DNA of 64,000 nt from assembly GCA_020832655.1 (NCBI GenBank), contig JAFIEF010000012.1, positions 1-64,000 of the forward strand. Direction: 5' to 3'. This document shows, piece after piece, positions 45,168-55,317 of the stretch (positions within the stretch are counted from its first letter, which is position 1; the number at the start of each line of letters is the position of its first letter). The stretch comes from Paracoccaceae bacterium (GTDB lineage: Bacteria > Pseudomonadota > Alphaproteobacteria > Rhodobacterales > Rhodobacteraceae). Position numbers and translations under genes: made by a program. The notes under the pieces are model-generated. The model made no database searches. It worked only from the letters and a program-made list of their open reading frames with translations, and was not told the origin of the DNA.

Positions 45168-45977
45168 TCAGATCGTGACCACGACATCAGGCAGCGCCAG
45201 CACATGCAGCAGGTCGCGCAATTCCTGCCGCGCGGCGATATTCGACACGGTCAGGCTGTCAGACCCGATATCGGGCAGATCCAGAAGCGTCAGCCCCTTG
45301 GGGAACAATTCACGAAACACCACCCGTTCGCTGAAGCCAGCGGCCACACGAAACCCGATACGGGCGGAAAGCTGGCTCAGCGCGTCGCCCACCTTGCGCT
45401 TGTTATGCATCGCGGTGGTGCCCAGGCGGTTGCGCAGCACCACCCAATCCAGCGGGCGCAGCCCGGCCTCGGCGCGGGTCTGGCGGGCTTTCCAGACCAT
45501 TTCGGAATAGATCGAGGGCGACAGCACCTTGCCACTATCGGGGTCAGTTCGCGCCAGCAGGTCGAAATCGACAAAACTGTCATTGATCGGCGTGATCAGC
45601 GTGTCGGCCACCGAATGCGCGAACTGGCTCGGCCGGGTATGTGCGCCGGGGCAGTCGATCAGCACGAAATCGCAGCGCGCATCAAGGGCCGTCAGCGCCG
45701 CGCTCATCCGTGCATCCTGCAGATTGGCCCCATCGGCCACGCAGGCCGGGTCAAGCTCTGGCAAAGGCATGAAATCGGGGATCGGCAGGTCATACCCTGA
45801 TCGGGCAAGAAAGGCCTGGCGATTCTCGATATAGCGCCCAAAGGTCAGTTGGCGCAGATCCAGATCCATCGCGCCGACACGCTTGCCCATCCGCGCCAGC
45901 GCCACTGACACATGCATCGATACGGTCGATTTGCCCGACCCGCCCTTTTCATTGCCCACAACGATGATATGCGCCAT
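45168..45977 (-). CDS. mipZ: Division-plane positioning ATPase MipZ
   Basis: A 269-residue ParA/MinD-type ATPase. It begins MAHIIVVGNEKGGSGKSTVSMH with the deviant Walker A KGGSGKST; FVLIDCPGAHTRPSQFAHSVAD and PINDSFVDFDLLARTD are MipZ-specific segments. In Caulobacter MipZ forms a bipolar gradient via ParB and inhibits FtsZ away from mid-cell. I chose the ATG at 45977. It lies downstream of rplS-rpmE beyond a strong terminator, so it probably has its own promoter. Confidence 0.92.
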   Translation of the reverse strand: MAHIIVVGNEKGGSGKSTVSMHVSVALARMGKRVGAMDLDLRQLTFGRYIENRQAFLARSGYDLPIPDFMPLPELDPACVADGANLQDARMSAALTALDARCDFVLIDCPGAHTRPSQFAHSVADTLITPINDSFVDFDLLARTDPDSGKVLSPSIYSEMVWKARQTRAEAGLRPLDWVVLRNRLGTTAMHNKRKVGDALSQLSARIGFRVAAGFSERVVFRELFPKGLTLLDLPDIGSDSLTVSNIAARQELRDLLHVLALPDVVVTI

Positions 45978-46074
45978 CCACCTGCCCTGATCTGATTGCT
46001 TGCGCGTCTGTCTAGGCGGCAATCAGGGGTGATGCAAGCCCGCCGCAAGATACATCTAACAAGCTGACTTTAAA

Positions 46075-46105
46075 CAAAAAAAGGCGCGGACATCCGCGCC
46101 TTTTT
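46075..46105. terminator. Bidirectional intrinsic terminator after rpmE
   Basis: GGCGCGGA (46083-46090) pairs with TCCGCGCC (46093-46100), flanked by AAAAAAA on one side and TTTTT on the other, so it can work on both strands. It separates rplS-rpmE from mipZ. Confidence 0.85.
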
Positions 46106-46132
46106 CATATCGGACAAGCTGATCTTGCGGGA

Positions 46133-46354
46133 TCAGAAGCCAAGCCCTGCATATTTGTTCTTGAACTTCGACACGCGGCCGCCCGTATCCATCAGGCGCG
46201 CGCCGCCGCCGGTCCATGCCGGGTGCACTGTAGGGTCGATATCCAGCGACAGCGTGTCGCCTTCTGCGCCCCAGGTCGATTTCATCTGCACGACCGTGCC
46301 ATCGGTCAGCTTGACATTGATCAGGTGGTAATCGGGGTGAGTATCGGCTTTCAT
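46133..46354 (-). CDS. rpmE: 50S ribosomal protein L31, zinc-free form
   Basis: A 73-residue L31 with [23 protein letters not shown] and [10 protein letters not shown]. The four cysteines of the zinc-binding form are absent, so this is the C-minus type. It follows rplS by 11 bases, forming an rplS-rpmE operon. Confidence 0.95.
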   Translation of the reverse strand: MKADTHPDYHLINVKLTDGTVVQMKSTWGAEGDTLSLDIDPTVHPAWTGGGARLMDTGGRVSKFKNKYAGLGF

Positions 46355-46365
46355 CGGCCCGCTCC

Positions 46366-46746
46366 TTAAGCTTCTGCGTCCATCGGACGATAGTTGGTCT
46401 TCTCGGCGATCCGGGCCGATTTGCCGCGACGGCTGCGCAGATAATACAGCTTCGCGCGCCGCACCTTGCCGCGACGAACCACGGTGATGCTGTCGATATT
46501 TGTGGAATAGAGCGGGAAGACACGCTCGACACCCTCGCCGAACGAGATCTTGCGCACCGTGAAGGAGGCGCCGATACCATTGCCGCCATTGCGCCCGATG
46601 CAGACACCTTCGAAGTTCTGCACCCGCGAGCGCGTGCCCTCGGTCACCTTGTAGCCAACGCGGATGGTATCACCCGCCTTGAAATCCGGAATTTCCTTGC
46701 CAAGCTCTGCGATTTGCTCGGCTTCGATCTGAGCGATAAGGTTCAT
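46366..46746 (-). CDS. rplS: 50S ribosomal protein L19
   Basis: A 126-residue L19 with the family patterns [34 protein letters not shown] and [21 protein letters not shown] (core RRAKLYYLR). I chose the ATG at 46746 ([12 protein letters not shown]). It lies first in the operon here; the usual trmD-rimM-rpsP neighbours are absent upstream, where a divergent ThiE-like gene begins. Confidence 0.96.
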   Translation of the reverse strand: MNLIAQIEAEQIAELGKEIPDFKAGDTIRVGYKVTEGTRSRVQNFEGVCIGRNGGNGIGASFTVRKISFGEGVERVFPLYSTNIDSITVVRRGKVRRAKLYYLRSRRGKSARIAEKTNYRPMDAEA

Positions 46747-47058
46747 CGCCAACCCTTTCAAAATCCGCGCGGTTCATCCCGCTGATGTGATGCTGCCCGA
46801 GAGCTTTGGTCTTCGTCCGGGTCCGCCTGCTGCGCCCGCCAAAGGTCGGTCATGCTTGTCGCTTTTGCAATTCCACATGCCCGCGCCCTGCCCGAAGTCG
46901 ACAGAATGGCAGCATATGAAACAGGTCCGCAGGCCGATTCCGACCGCAGACAAGCGGCGTATAGGCCGTGCGGGCGGGCCGGTCAAGGGGGCGGCTGGCT
47001 TGTTTCCGGCAGCAGCGCAGGCTAAGACAGCCCGACACTGCCCCGGAGCACCCCGCGC
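46747..47058. other. Divergent promoter region of rplS and the ThiE-like gene
   Basis: About 310 bases without a credible ORF. It must contain the promoters for the ribosomal-protein operon (minus) and the ThiE-like gene (plus). I see no TPP riboswitch or ribosomal-protein leader structure that I can define. Confidence 0.45.
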
Positions 47059-47676
47059 ATGAGCCAAGACACCCCGCAGCTTTACCTGATCACCCCGCCC
47101 GTGATCGATCTGGCCAGCTTCCCCGATCTTCTGGCGCGCGTGCTCGATGCGCAGGACATCGCCTGCCTGCGGCTGTCGCTGGCCAGCCGCGATGAAGACC
47201 AGATCCTGCGTGCGGGCGATGCGATGCGCGACATTGCCCATGCCCGCGATATCCCGCTGGTGATTACCGATCATGTGCTGATGGTCGAAAGGCTGGGGCT
47301 GGATGGGGTGCATCTGTCGGATATGGGCCAGCCGCTGCGCAAGCTGCGCCAGCAGATCGGGGCAGAGGCGATCATCGGCGTGCATTGCGCGGCCTCGCGC
47401 CATGACGGCATGACCGCGGGCGAGGCCGGGGCGGATTATGTCAGTTTCGGGCCAGTGGGCGCGACTGCGCTGGGCACCGGCGAACGGGCCGGGCCGGATC
47501 TGTTCGACTGGTGGTCGGCCATGATCGAGGTTCCGGTCATCGCCGAAGGGGCGCTGAGCCGCGATCTGATAGCCCAGCTTGCCCCGGTGACCGACTTCTT
47601 CGCCATCGGCGAAGAAATCTGGGGCGCGGATGATCCGGTTTCTGCCTTGCGCGTGCTGACCGCCCCGCTGCGCTGA
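47059..47676 (+). CDS. Thiamine phosphate synthase-like protein
   Basis: A 205-residue TIM-barrel protein with ThiE/TenI patterns: PQLYLITPP at the start, LVITDHVLMVERLGLDGVHL (core DGVHLSD) and GADYVSFGPVGAT. Classic ThiE has a DRxxxA motif and phosphate-binding loops that are only partly visible here. It may be a real ThiE or a TenI-like paralogue. It is unlinked to other thi genes in this window. Confidence 0.82.
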   Translation: MSQDTPQLYLITPPVIDLASFPDLLARVLDAQDIACLRLSLASRDEDQILRAGDAMRDIAHARDIPLVITDHVLMVERLGLDGVHLSDMGQPLRKLRQQIGAEAIIGVHCAASRHDGMTAGEAGADYVSFGPVGATALGTGERAGPDLFDWWSAMIEVPVIAEGALSRDLIAQLAPVTDFFAIGEEIWGADDPVSALRVLTAPLR

Positions 47677-47712
47677 AAGGCGGCGTGACCGGCACAAAGC
47701 AACCCTGCGCAC

Positions 47713-48906
47713 TCAGACCATCTGCCCAGCGGCCCAGCCCGAGGACCAGGCCCATTGGAAATTGTATCCCCCCAGCCAGCCAGTGACATCGACCACCTCG
47801 CCGATGAAATACAGCCCCGCCACCGCGCGCGCTTCCATGCTGCGCGCATCCAGCGCCCGCGTGTCCACCCCGCCCAGAGTCACCTCGGCGGTGCGGTAGC
47901 CTTCGGTGCCCACCGGCAGCAATTGCCAGCCATGCACGGCGGCGGCCAGTTGTTGCAGCGCCGGCTTTGACTGATCGGCCAGCCTGCCCCCCAGCCCCGC
48001 ACGCGCCACCACATGCTGTGCCAGCCGCTCGGGCAGATGCCCGGCCAGCGCCGCCTGCACAGGCATCCGCCCGCTGATGCGCTGCTGGCGCGACAGCGCG
48101 GCCAGCAATTCGCCATCGGGCAGCAGATCGACCGTCACCGCCATCCCCTCGCGCCAATAGCTGGAGATCTGCAGGATCGACGGCCCCGACAGGCCGCGAT
48201 GGGTGAACAGCATCCCCTCGCGGAACGCCGCGCCATTGCAGCGGATTTCAGCATCCAGCGACACCCCCGCCAGCGCTTTCATCTGCTCCAGCGGTGCGCC
48301 GCTAAAGGCCAGCGGCACCAACGCGGGGCGGGTCTCGACCAAGGGTAGGCCGAACTGGCGGGCAATCTGATAGCCAAAGCCGCTCGCGCCCATCTTGGAG
48401 ATCGACTTGCCCCCCGTGGCCACCACAAGACTTTGCGCATGGATCGCGCCGCCACTGCTCTGCACCACAAATCCCTGATCCTGCCGACCGATATCGCTGA
48501 TCCCGGTGGACAGACGCAACTCTACCCCGGCCTCGGCCATGTCGCGCGTCAACATCGCGATGATCTGGCGCGCAGAACCATCACAGAACAACTGCCCCAG
48601 CGTCTTTTCGTGCCAGGCGATGCCCGCACGGGTCACGCGGTCGATGAAATCATGCTGGGTGTAGCGCTTCAGCGCCGACAGCGCAAAACGCGGATTGGCG
48701 GACAGAAACTTTTCCGGCCCGATATGCAGATTGGTGAAGTTGCACCGCCCCCCGCCAGAGATGCGAATCTTCTCACCCGGCGCGCGCGCATGATCGATCA
48801 GCACCACCTTGCGCCCACGCCGCGCCGCCTCGATGGCACAGAACATCCCCGCCGCCCCGGCCCCGAGGATGACGACATCACAACTTTCAATGGCTGGCGG
48901 CTTCAT
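47713..48906 (-). CDS. HI0933/YhiN family flavoprotein
   Basis: A 397-residue FAD-dependent protein. The N-terminal dinucleotide fold is VVILGAGAAGMFCAIEAARRG, seen as LGAGAAGMFC, followed by the family marker GEKIRISGGGRCNFTNL. The C-terminal FAD-contact region includes GLYFIGEVVDVTGWLGGYNFQWAWSSG (core GEVVDVTGWLGGYN). The family is conserved but of unknown reaction. I chose the ATG at 48906; one at 48924 is possible. Confidence 0.92.
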   Translation of the reverse strand: MKPPAIESCDVVILGAGAAGMFCAIEAARRGRKVVLIDHARAPGEKIRISGGGRCNFTNLHIGPEKFLSANPRFALSALKRYTQHDFIDRVTRAGIAWHEKTLGQLFCDGSARQIIAMLTRDMAEAGVELRLSTGISDIGRQDQGFVVQSSGGAIHAQSLVVATGGKSISKMGASGFGYQIARQFGLPLVETRPALVPLAFSGAPLEQMKALAGVSLDAEIRCNGAAFREGMLFTHRGLSGPSILQISSYWREGMAVTVDLLPDGELLAALSRQQRISGRMPVQAALAGHLPERLAQHVVARAGLGGRLADQSKPALQQLAAAVHGWQLLPVGTEGYRTAEVTLGGVDTRALDARSMEARAVAGLYFIGEVVDVTGWLGGYNFQWAWSSGWAAGQMV

Positions 48907-48959
48907 CTTGCCCCAAATACTCAAAACAACACCTGACCTGCCAAAGGCAGGGCAGGCTG

Positions 48960-48988
48960 CTGGTTCAATTTCATGGAAATTGAACCAG
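48960..48988. repeat. Perfect 13-bp inverted repeat between lpdA and the HI0933 gene
   Basis: CTGGTTCAATTTC-ATG-GAAATTGAACCAG is a perfect palindrome with a 3-base loop. It is AT-rich for this genome and is preceded by a second small hairpin (CCTGCC/GGCAGG, 48937-48951). It sits after the lpdA stop, so it may end lpdA transcription or be an operator for the flavoprotein gene. Confidence 0.65.
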
Positions 48989-49026
48989 AAAACAGGCTTG
49001 CGGCGCAGCCGCGCCTTCAGCGAAGC

Positions 49027-50421
<1,395 letters not shown>

Positions 50422-50439
50422 GTCGGTTCCTCCTCCTGC

Positions 50440-50487
50440 GCGCGCTGTGAAAGTAGTTTGGTGTTAAACTATTTTTTCACAGCGCGC
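50440..50487. repeat. Long hairpin upstream of lpdA
   Basis: GCGCGCTGTGAAAGTAGTTT (50440-50459) pairs with AAACTATTTTTTCACAGCGCGC (50466-50487), about 19 pairs with a small bulge and a 6-base loop. It lies 19 bases before the lpdA ATG, ahead of its ribosome-binding site. It may be the terminator of the DUF924 gene or a leader element of lpdA. Confidence 0.65.
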
Positions 50488-50534
50488 AACGCAGGCTTGG
50501 AAACCCCGCCATGCACAGGCGGCATGGCTGCAAT

Positions 50535-51113
50535 TCAGGCGGCTTTGTGCAACTCGTCCATCACCGCGCCATAGCCGCCCCGGTCCAGAAACGCCTGTTC
50601 CTTCGCCGTGGTGTCCCGGCCCAGCGCGTCATTGCGATAGGGAAAGCGCCCGAAAGCACGGATGACCGCGCGATGCGCGCGCGCATGCAGCAGGTTGCTG
50701 GCCCCGGTTTCGGGCATGCGCAGCAGCATCATGCGCACGCAGCGATCCTGGTCCATCTGGCTTTCAGAATGCATCAGGGGCAAATAGAAAAACTGGCGCG
50801 CAGGCTCTTTGATCTGGCGATCAAAGCCCAGATGACAGGCGCGCGCTGCAACCTTGCGCGCCAGCTCGTCAGTGGCGAAGGCGCGCGCATCATCACGGAA
50901 CATGTTGCGCGGAAACTGGTCGGTCACGATCAGAAAGGCCAGCGCACCGGTGGGGCATGACGGCCATCGGTTCAACCGCCCCTCGCGAGCCTTTTCCCAG
51001 AGCGGCTGAAATTTCTGGCGGATCTGGGCATCAAGCGCATCATCCTGAAGATACCATCGCTGCGGCCCGACTTCCTCCAGCCAGTAGGAGATGACATTTT
51101 CGACGATGGACAT
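50535..51113 (-). CDS. DUF924 family protein
   Basis: A 192-residue helical (TPR-like) protein with DUF924 patterns: VISYWLEEVGPQRWY, LIVTDQFPRNMFRDDARAFATD (core DQFPRNMFR), and FFYLPLMHSESQMDQ. Function unknown; widespread in proteobacteria. It is on the same strand as lpdA but separated by the long hairpin. Confidence 0.9.
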   Translation of the reverse strand: MSIVENVISYWLEEVGPQRWYLQDDALDAQIRQKFQPLWEKAREGRLNRWPSCPTGALAFLIVTDQFPRNMFRDDARAFATDELARKVAARACHLGFDRQIKEPARQFFYLPLMHSESQMDQDRCVRMMLLRMPETGASNLLHARAHRAVIRAFGRFPYRNDALGRDTTAKEQAFLDRGGYGAVMDELHKAA

Positions 51114-51252
51114 GGTTCTCTTCCCTTTTTGTGCCTGTGGATAAACTCTGCCAGTGCAGAACTAATCCGGCAAGGGATTCTGCGAATCCTTTGCGAAAAC
51201 AGGCAATTCCTTGCTGTTGTGCAACATGCGCAAGCGCGCGGGCCGGGCAAGA

Positions 51253-52506
51253 TCACTCATCCCGCTGAGCATCCTCGTTCTCGGCAAGATCGGAATAGAC
51301 GGCTTCAACCGTTGCCGCCGACACATTCGGAGAGACCGGCGCGAAGGGACCGGTCTGATCCACCGGCACCGAGGGGCGCCGCGTCATGCGCCAAAGCGCA
51401 TACAACCCCAGCGACAGGGTCAGGAAGGCGATGAAGTAGAAAAAGCCGGGCGGGCCGACAATGCTCATCAGCCAGCCTATGACCAGCGGCCCGATGATCG
51501 CCCCCAGCCCGTTGACGAATAGCAGCCCGCCAGAAGCGGCGGCCATGCTGTCGTGATCAAGATAGTCATTGGTATAGGCGACCAGCAGCGAATAAAGCGG
51601 GTTGGAAATGCCGCCAATCACCAGCGCCACGCCCAGCAGCGCGATGAAGCCCAGATCGAACAGCGCCGCCAGCGCGCCGCCCAGCGCCCCGATCAGCGCG
51701 ACATAGACCACCAGCTTGCGCCGGTCCATCCGATCAGACAGCCAGCCCAGCGGGAACTGGAACACCAGCCCGCCGACATAGATCGCGGCCGTGAAGATCG
51801 AGATTTGCAGCACGCTCAGCCCCGCTTGCGTGCCCCACACAGCGGTCATGCCGAACATCGCTGAAAACACGCCCCCCATCAGAAAGATCCCCACCACCCC
51901 AAGCGGCGAGACATCGTAAAGCTGGCGAATGGACATGGATTTGGCAGTGCCGAAGGTTGGCGCCGGGCTTATCGACAGCAGAATCGGCGCAAAGGCCAGC
52001 GACACCAGCACCGAAGGGATGATGAACAGCATAAAGCCCGCCGGATCGGCAAAGTTGATCAGTGCCTGCGCGCTGATGATGCCCAGCATCTGCACGATCA
52101 TGTAAAGTGACAGCGCCTGACCGCGGTTTTCATTGCTGGCAGTGTTGTTCAGCCAGCTTTCCGCCGTGACATAGACCCCGGAAAACGCAAACCCGATCAG
52201 CACCCGCAGCACCGTCCAGGCCATCCAGTCCGGGATCGCGGCATAAAGCACCAGAATGGCCGAGATCAACGAGCCGAGGGCGGCAAAGACCCGTACATGG
52301 CCCACACGGCGAATCATTTCGGGCGCCGCACGCGAGCCCAGCAGGAAGCCCGCGAAATAGGCCGACATCACAATCGACATCTGCCAGGTGGTGAAGCCTT
52401 CTATCGCGCCCCGGATGCCCAGCAGCGTACCCTGCACGCCATTGCCGACCATCAATAGCAGCATCCCCAGAAGCAATGCCCAGGATGCCGCGAATACGTG
52501 AAACAT
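51253..52506 (-). CDS. MFS transporter
   Basis: A 417-residue protein with 12 membrane helices. Loop 2-3 has an MFS motif (GSRAAPEMIRRVGHVRVF), and ESWLNNTASNENRGQALSLYM (core ESWLNNTASNENRG) is typical of the YcaD/arabinose-efflux-like branch. It is probably an exporter of unknown substrate. The hydrophilic C-terminus (~30 residues, AENEDAQRDE) is cytoplasmic. Confidence 0.88.
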   Translation of the reverse strand: MFHVFAASWALLLGMLLLMVGNGVQGTLLGIRGAIEGFTTWQMSIVMSAYFAGFLLGSRAAPEMIRRVGHVRVFAALGSLISAILVLYAAIPDWMAWTVLRVLIGFAFSGVYVTAESWLNNTASNENRGQALSLYMIVQMLGIISAQALINFADPAGFMLFIIPSVLVSLAFAPILLSISPAPTFGTAKSMSIRQLYDVSPLGVVGIFLMGGVFSAMFGMTAVWGTQAGLSVLQISIFTAAIYVGGLVFQFPLGWLSDRMDRRKLVVYVALIGALGGALAALFDLGFIALLGVALVIGGISNPLYSLLVAYTNDYLDHDSMAAASGGLLFVNGLGAIIGPLVIGWLMSIVGPPGFFYFIAFLTLSLGLYALWRMTRRPSVPVDQTGPFAPVSPNVSAATVEAVYSDLAENEDAQRDE

Positions 52507-52605
52507 GAACTGCCCCTGCCGTCAGAGTGTTGCCAGTGTCCAGCCGCAGCCTACACGGGTTTGGATGATGGGAAAGTGACAAAAACGACCCGCATCATGG
52601 CGCAT

Positions 52606-53658
52606 TCAGTCCGGCAACAGAAGCGAGCCGTCCCCGTAGGAAAAGAACCGGTAGCGCCGTGCGATGGCATGGGCATAAATCCGGCGGATCCGCGCACAGC
52701 CCATCAGCGCCGAAACCAGCATCATCAGGGTGGATTTCGGCAGGTGAAAATTGGTCATCAACCCGTCAGCGACCTGGAAACGAAAGCCGGGTGTGATGAA
52801 GATATCGGTCTTGCCGGTCCAAGCCCCGATCTGCCCCGGCGCGGTGGCCGCGGTCTCGATGACCCGCATCGCAGTGGTGCCCACAGGGATCACCCGCCCG
52901 CCCGCAGCCTTGACCGCCATGATCTGGCGCGCGGTATCGGCGCTGATCTGCCCCCATTCGGCATGCATCCTGTGGGCGCGGATATCATCGGTCTTGACCG
53001 GCAGAAAAGTGCCCGCGCCGACATGCAGCGTGACCTCGGCAAAGCCTATCCCGCGTGCCTTCAGCGCCGCGATCAGCGCGTCATCGAAATGAAGGCTGGC
53101 CGTGGGGGCGGCAACCGCGCCGGGGTCGCGTGCGAAAACCGTCTGATAATCGTCGCGGTCCTGTGCATCCGCTGCGCGCCGTCCGGCGATATAGGGGGGC
53201 AAGGGCATCTGGCCCGCGACATCCAGCGCCGCATCAAAATCCGCCCCGTCCAGATTGAAGCGCAGCACGGCATCTTCGGTCATGCGCTCCGTCACCTCGG
53301 CGCGCAGATCGGCGGAAAAATCGATCCGGTCGCCAATGGCCAGCTTGCGCAATGGGCGCGCCAGCGCACGCCACTGCCCATCGGGGGCGGGTTCGGTCAG
53401 GGTGATTTCGACCTTGGCGCTGACGCTTCCCTGTTCTGTCTGGCGCAGCCGCTGGCCTGCCAGCCGCGCCGGGATCACGCGGGTGGTGTTGATCACCAGA
53501 AGATCACCGGGGCGCAGTATCTGCGGCAACTCGTGAACATGGCGATCCTCGATCCCGTCGCCCTGAGCCAGCAGCAGACGCGCCGCCGGGCGCGGACGCG
53601 CCGGGCGGGTTGCGATCAGGTCTTCGGGCAGGTCGAAATCGAAATCAGACAGTTTCAT
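52606..53658 (-). CDS. queA: S-adenosylmethionine:tRNA ribosyltransferase-isomerase
   Basis: A 350-residue QueA of normal length. It begins [19 protein letters not shown], contains [25 protein letters not shown] and [15 protein letters not shown], and ends with [15 protein letters not shown]. It transfers ribosyl from SAM to preQ1 in tRNA during queuosine synthesis. I chose the ATG at 53658, the family N-terminus; the frame is open upstream to 53814 without similarity. It is divergent from the bcp-like gene. Confidence 0.96.
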   Translation of the reverse strand: MKLSDFDFDLPEDLIATRPARPRPAARLLLAQGDGIEDRHVHELPQILRPGDLLVINTTRVIPARLAGQRLRQTEQGSVSAKVEITLTEPAPDGQWRALARPLRKLAIGDRIDFSADLRAEVTERMTEDAVLRFNLDGADFDAALDVAGQMPLPPYIAGRRAADAQDRDDYQTVFARDPGAVAAPTASLHFDDALIAALKARGIGFAEVTLHVGAGTFLPVKTDDIRAHRMHAEWGQISADTARQIMAVKAAGGRVIPVGTTAMRVIETAATAPGQIGAWTGKTDIFITPGFRFQVADGLMTNFHLPKSTLMMLVSALMGCARIRRIYAHAIARRYRFFSYGDGSLLLPD

Positions 53659-53749
53659 GAGCCAGCACGCCTTTGCATCACGCCAGCCCTTTAACTCGGG
53701 CCTCAAACCGCTACAACAGGGGACAACAGCCTTGTGACAGGAGACGCAG

Positions 53750-54211
53750 ATGGCACAAAATGGCGATATCGCCCCCGATTTCACCCTGCCCCGCGATGGC
53801 GGCGCAAATGTCACTCTGTCGGCGCTGAAACCGCAAAAGGTGGTTTTGTACTTCTACCCGCGCGACGACACCCCCGGCTGCACCACGGAAGCGCTGGAAT
53901 TCACGGCCCTTGGCGATGCGTTCAAGGCCGCCGGTGCCGTGGTGATCGGGGTGTCCAAGGACACGGTTGCCAAGCACGACAAGTTTGTTGCCAAGCATGA
54001 TCTGGGCGTGATGCTGGTATCGGATGCCGAAGGCGATGTCTGCGAACGCTATGGCGTCTGGGTCGAAAAGAACATGTATGGCAAGGTCTCTATGGGGATC
54101 GAGCGCGCGACCTTCCTGATCGACAGCGACGGGCGCATCGCGAAGGTCTGGCGCAAGGTCAAGGCCAAGGGCCACGCCGCCGAGGTGCTGGAGGCGGTGC
54201 ACGCGCTGTGA
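53750..54211 (+). CDS. BCP/PrxQ-type thiol peroxidase
   Basis: A 153-residue peroxiredoxin with [30 protein letters not shown] (peroxidatic Cys) and [15 protein letters not shown]. In many BCPs a resolving Cys sits five residues after the first (CTxEAC); here that position is Leu, so it is 1-Cys or uses the Cys in [10 protein letters not shown]. It detoxifies hydroperoxides in the cytoplasm. Its stop overlaps the GTG of the DUF455 gene. Confidence 0.93.
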   Translation: MAQNGDIAPDFTLPRDGGANVTLSALKPQKVVLYFYPRDDTPGCTTEALEFTALGDAFKAAGAVVIGVSKDTVAKHDKFVAKHDLGVMLVSDAEGDVCERYGVWVEKNMYGKVSMGIERATFLIDSDGRIAKVWRKVKAKGHAAEVLEAVHAL

Positions 54212-55029
54212 CACTGCCCTTGCGCGAAATGGCCGTGCAGGTGCTGGGCACGGCCGATGGGCGCGAAAAAACCGCGCTGTCGCGCCGCCATGCGGCGGCG
54301 TGGTTTGCCGCGCGCAAGGCAGGCAAAGCGCTGGAACTGGGCCACGCCACGCCCCCCGACCGCCCGGCCCGGCCCGCAAAGCCCGAATTGCTGGACCCGC
54401 GCGACGTGCCCCGCCGCCGCCCCGGCAGCCCGCAGGGGCGCATCGCGCTGCTGCATGCCATCGCGCATATCGAACTGAACGCGGTTGATCTGCATTGGGA
54501 CATCATCGCGCGTTTCCCCGAGATAGAGATGCCGCCGGGCTTTTATGATGACTGGGTCAAGGCCGCGGACGAGGAATCGAAACATTTCAACCTTGTCTGC
54601 GATTGTCTGGCAGAGCTTGGCAGCCATTACGGCGCCCTGCCCGCCCATGCCGGCATGTGGCGCGCTGCCGAAGACACCGCGCAAGACATATTGGGCCGTC
54701 TGGCCGTGGTGCCGATGGTACTGGAAGCGCGCGGGCTGGATGTCACCCCCGGCATGATCACGATATTCGAAAATGCAGGGCTGAACAGCGCCGTCGACGC
54801 GCTGAAAACAATCTATGCTGAAGAGGTCGGCCATGTCGCCTATGGATCGAAATGGTTCAACTTCCTGTGCGGGCGGCAGGGGCTGGACCCGCAGCCCGTA
54901 TTTCTGGAACTGGTGCGGCGCTATTTCCACAGCCCGCTGAAACCACCCTTCAACGAAGCAAAGCGCGCACAGGCCGGTTTACCGCCCGATTTCTACTGGC
55001 CGCTAACCGAACCACCCGCCGCGGAATAG
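54208..55029 (+). CDS. DUF455 ferritin-like protein
   Basis: A 273-residue protein starting at GTG, overlapping the peroxidase stop (GTGA). The DUF455 core has carboxylate/His pairs typical of ferritin-like di-metal sites: HAIAHIELNAVDLHWD, ADEESKHFNLVCDCL and IYAEEVGHVAYGSKWF. MiaE-like tRNA hydroxylases and rubrerythrins share this fold; substrate unknown. Coupling to a peroxidase suggests oxidative-stress or metal chemistry. Confidence 0.87.
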   Translation: MTLPLREMAVQVLGTADGREKTALSRRHAAAWFAARKAGKALELGHATPPDRPARPAKPELLDPRDVPRRRPGSPQGRIALLHAIAHIELNAVDLHWDIIARFPEIEMPPGFYDDWVKAADEESKHFNLVCDCLAELGSHYGALPAHAGMWRAAEDTAQDILGRLAVVPMVLEARGLDVTPGMITIFENAGLNSAVDALKTIYAEEVGHVAYGSKWFNFLCGRQGLDPQPVFLELVRRYFHSPLKPPFNEAKRAQAGLPPDFYWPLTEPPAAE

Positions 55030-55106
55030 CCCCGGCCATTGCGCAGGCAACTTCAACTTACACGCGCAAACCTATCGTTTTGCTGGTTTTTGGGGTGATG
55101 CGCCCT

Positions 55107-55146
55107 CGAAAACCCGCCCAGATCGGCGGGTTTTCGCTGATTTTAC
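55107..55146 (+). terminator. Intrinsic terminator after the DUF455 gene
   Basis: CGAAAACCCGCC (55107-55118) pairs with GGCGGGTTTTCG (55125-55136), and CTGATTTT follows. The stretch 55030-55317 holds this hairpin and otherwise no gene. Confidence 0.75.
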
Positions 55147-55317
55147 CTCGAAAAGGTGATGTTCACGCGCAACAGTTTGAAAAAATCTTGCAGCCGGGGG
55201 TAAGCTCCCGTAATTCCAAGGCGGTCCGAGTGTTTTGCAGTCCAGTGTCACAGGCAAGAAGAAGTGATGATTCGTCTGAATATGACGAAATGATCGCGAC
55301 GACAGGGGAACAGAGCT

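Noticed and set aside
46747-47058. TPP riboswitch for the ThiE-like gene
   Set aside because: The CTGAGA core and the ACCTGA..CTGGATAATGCCAGCG-type pattern are missing.
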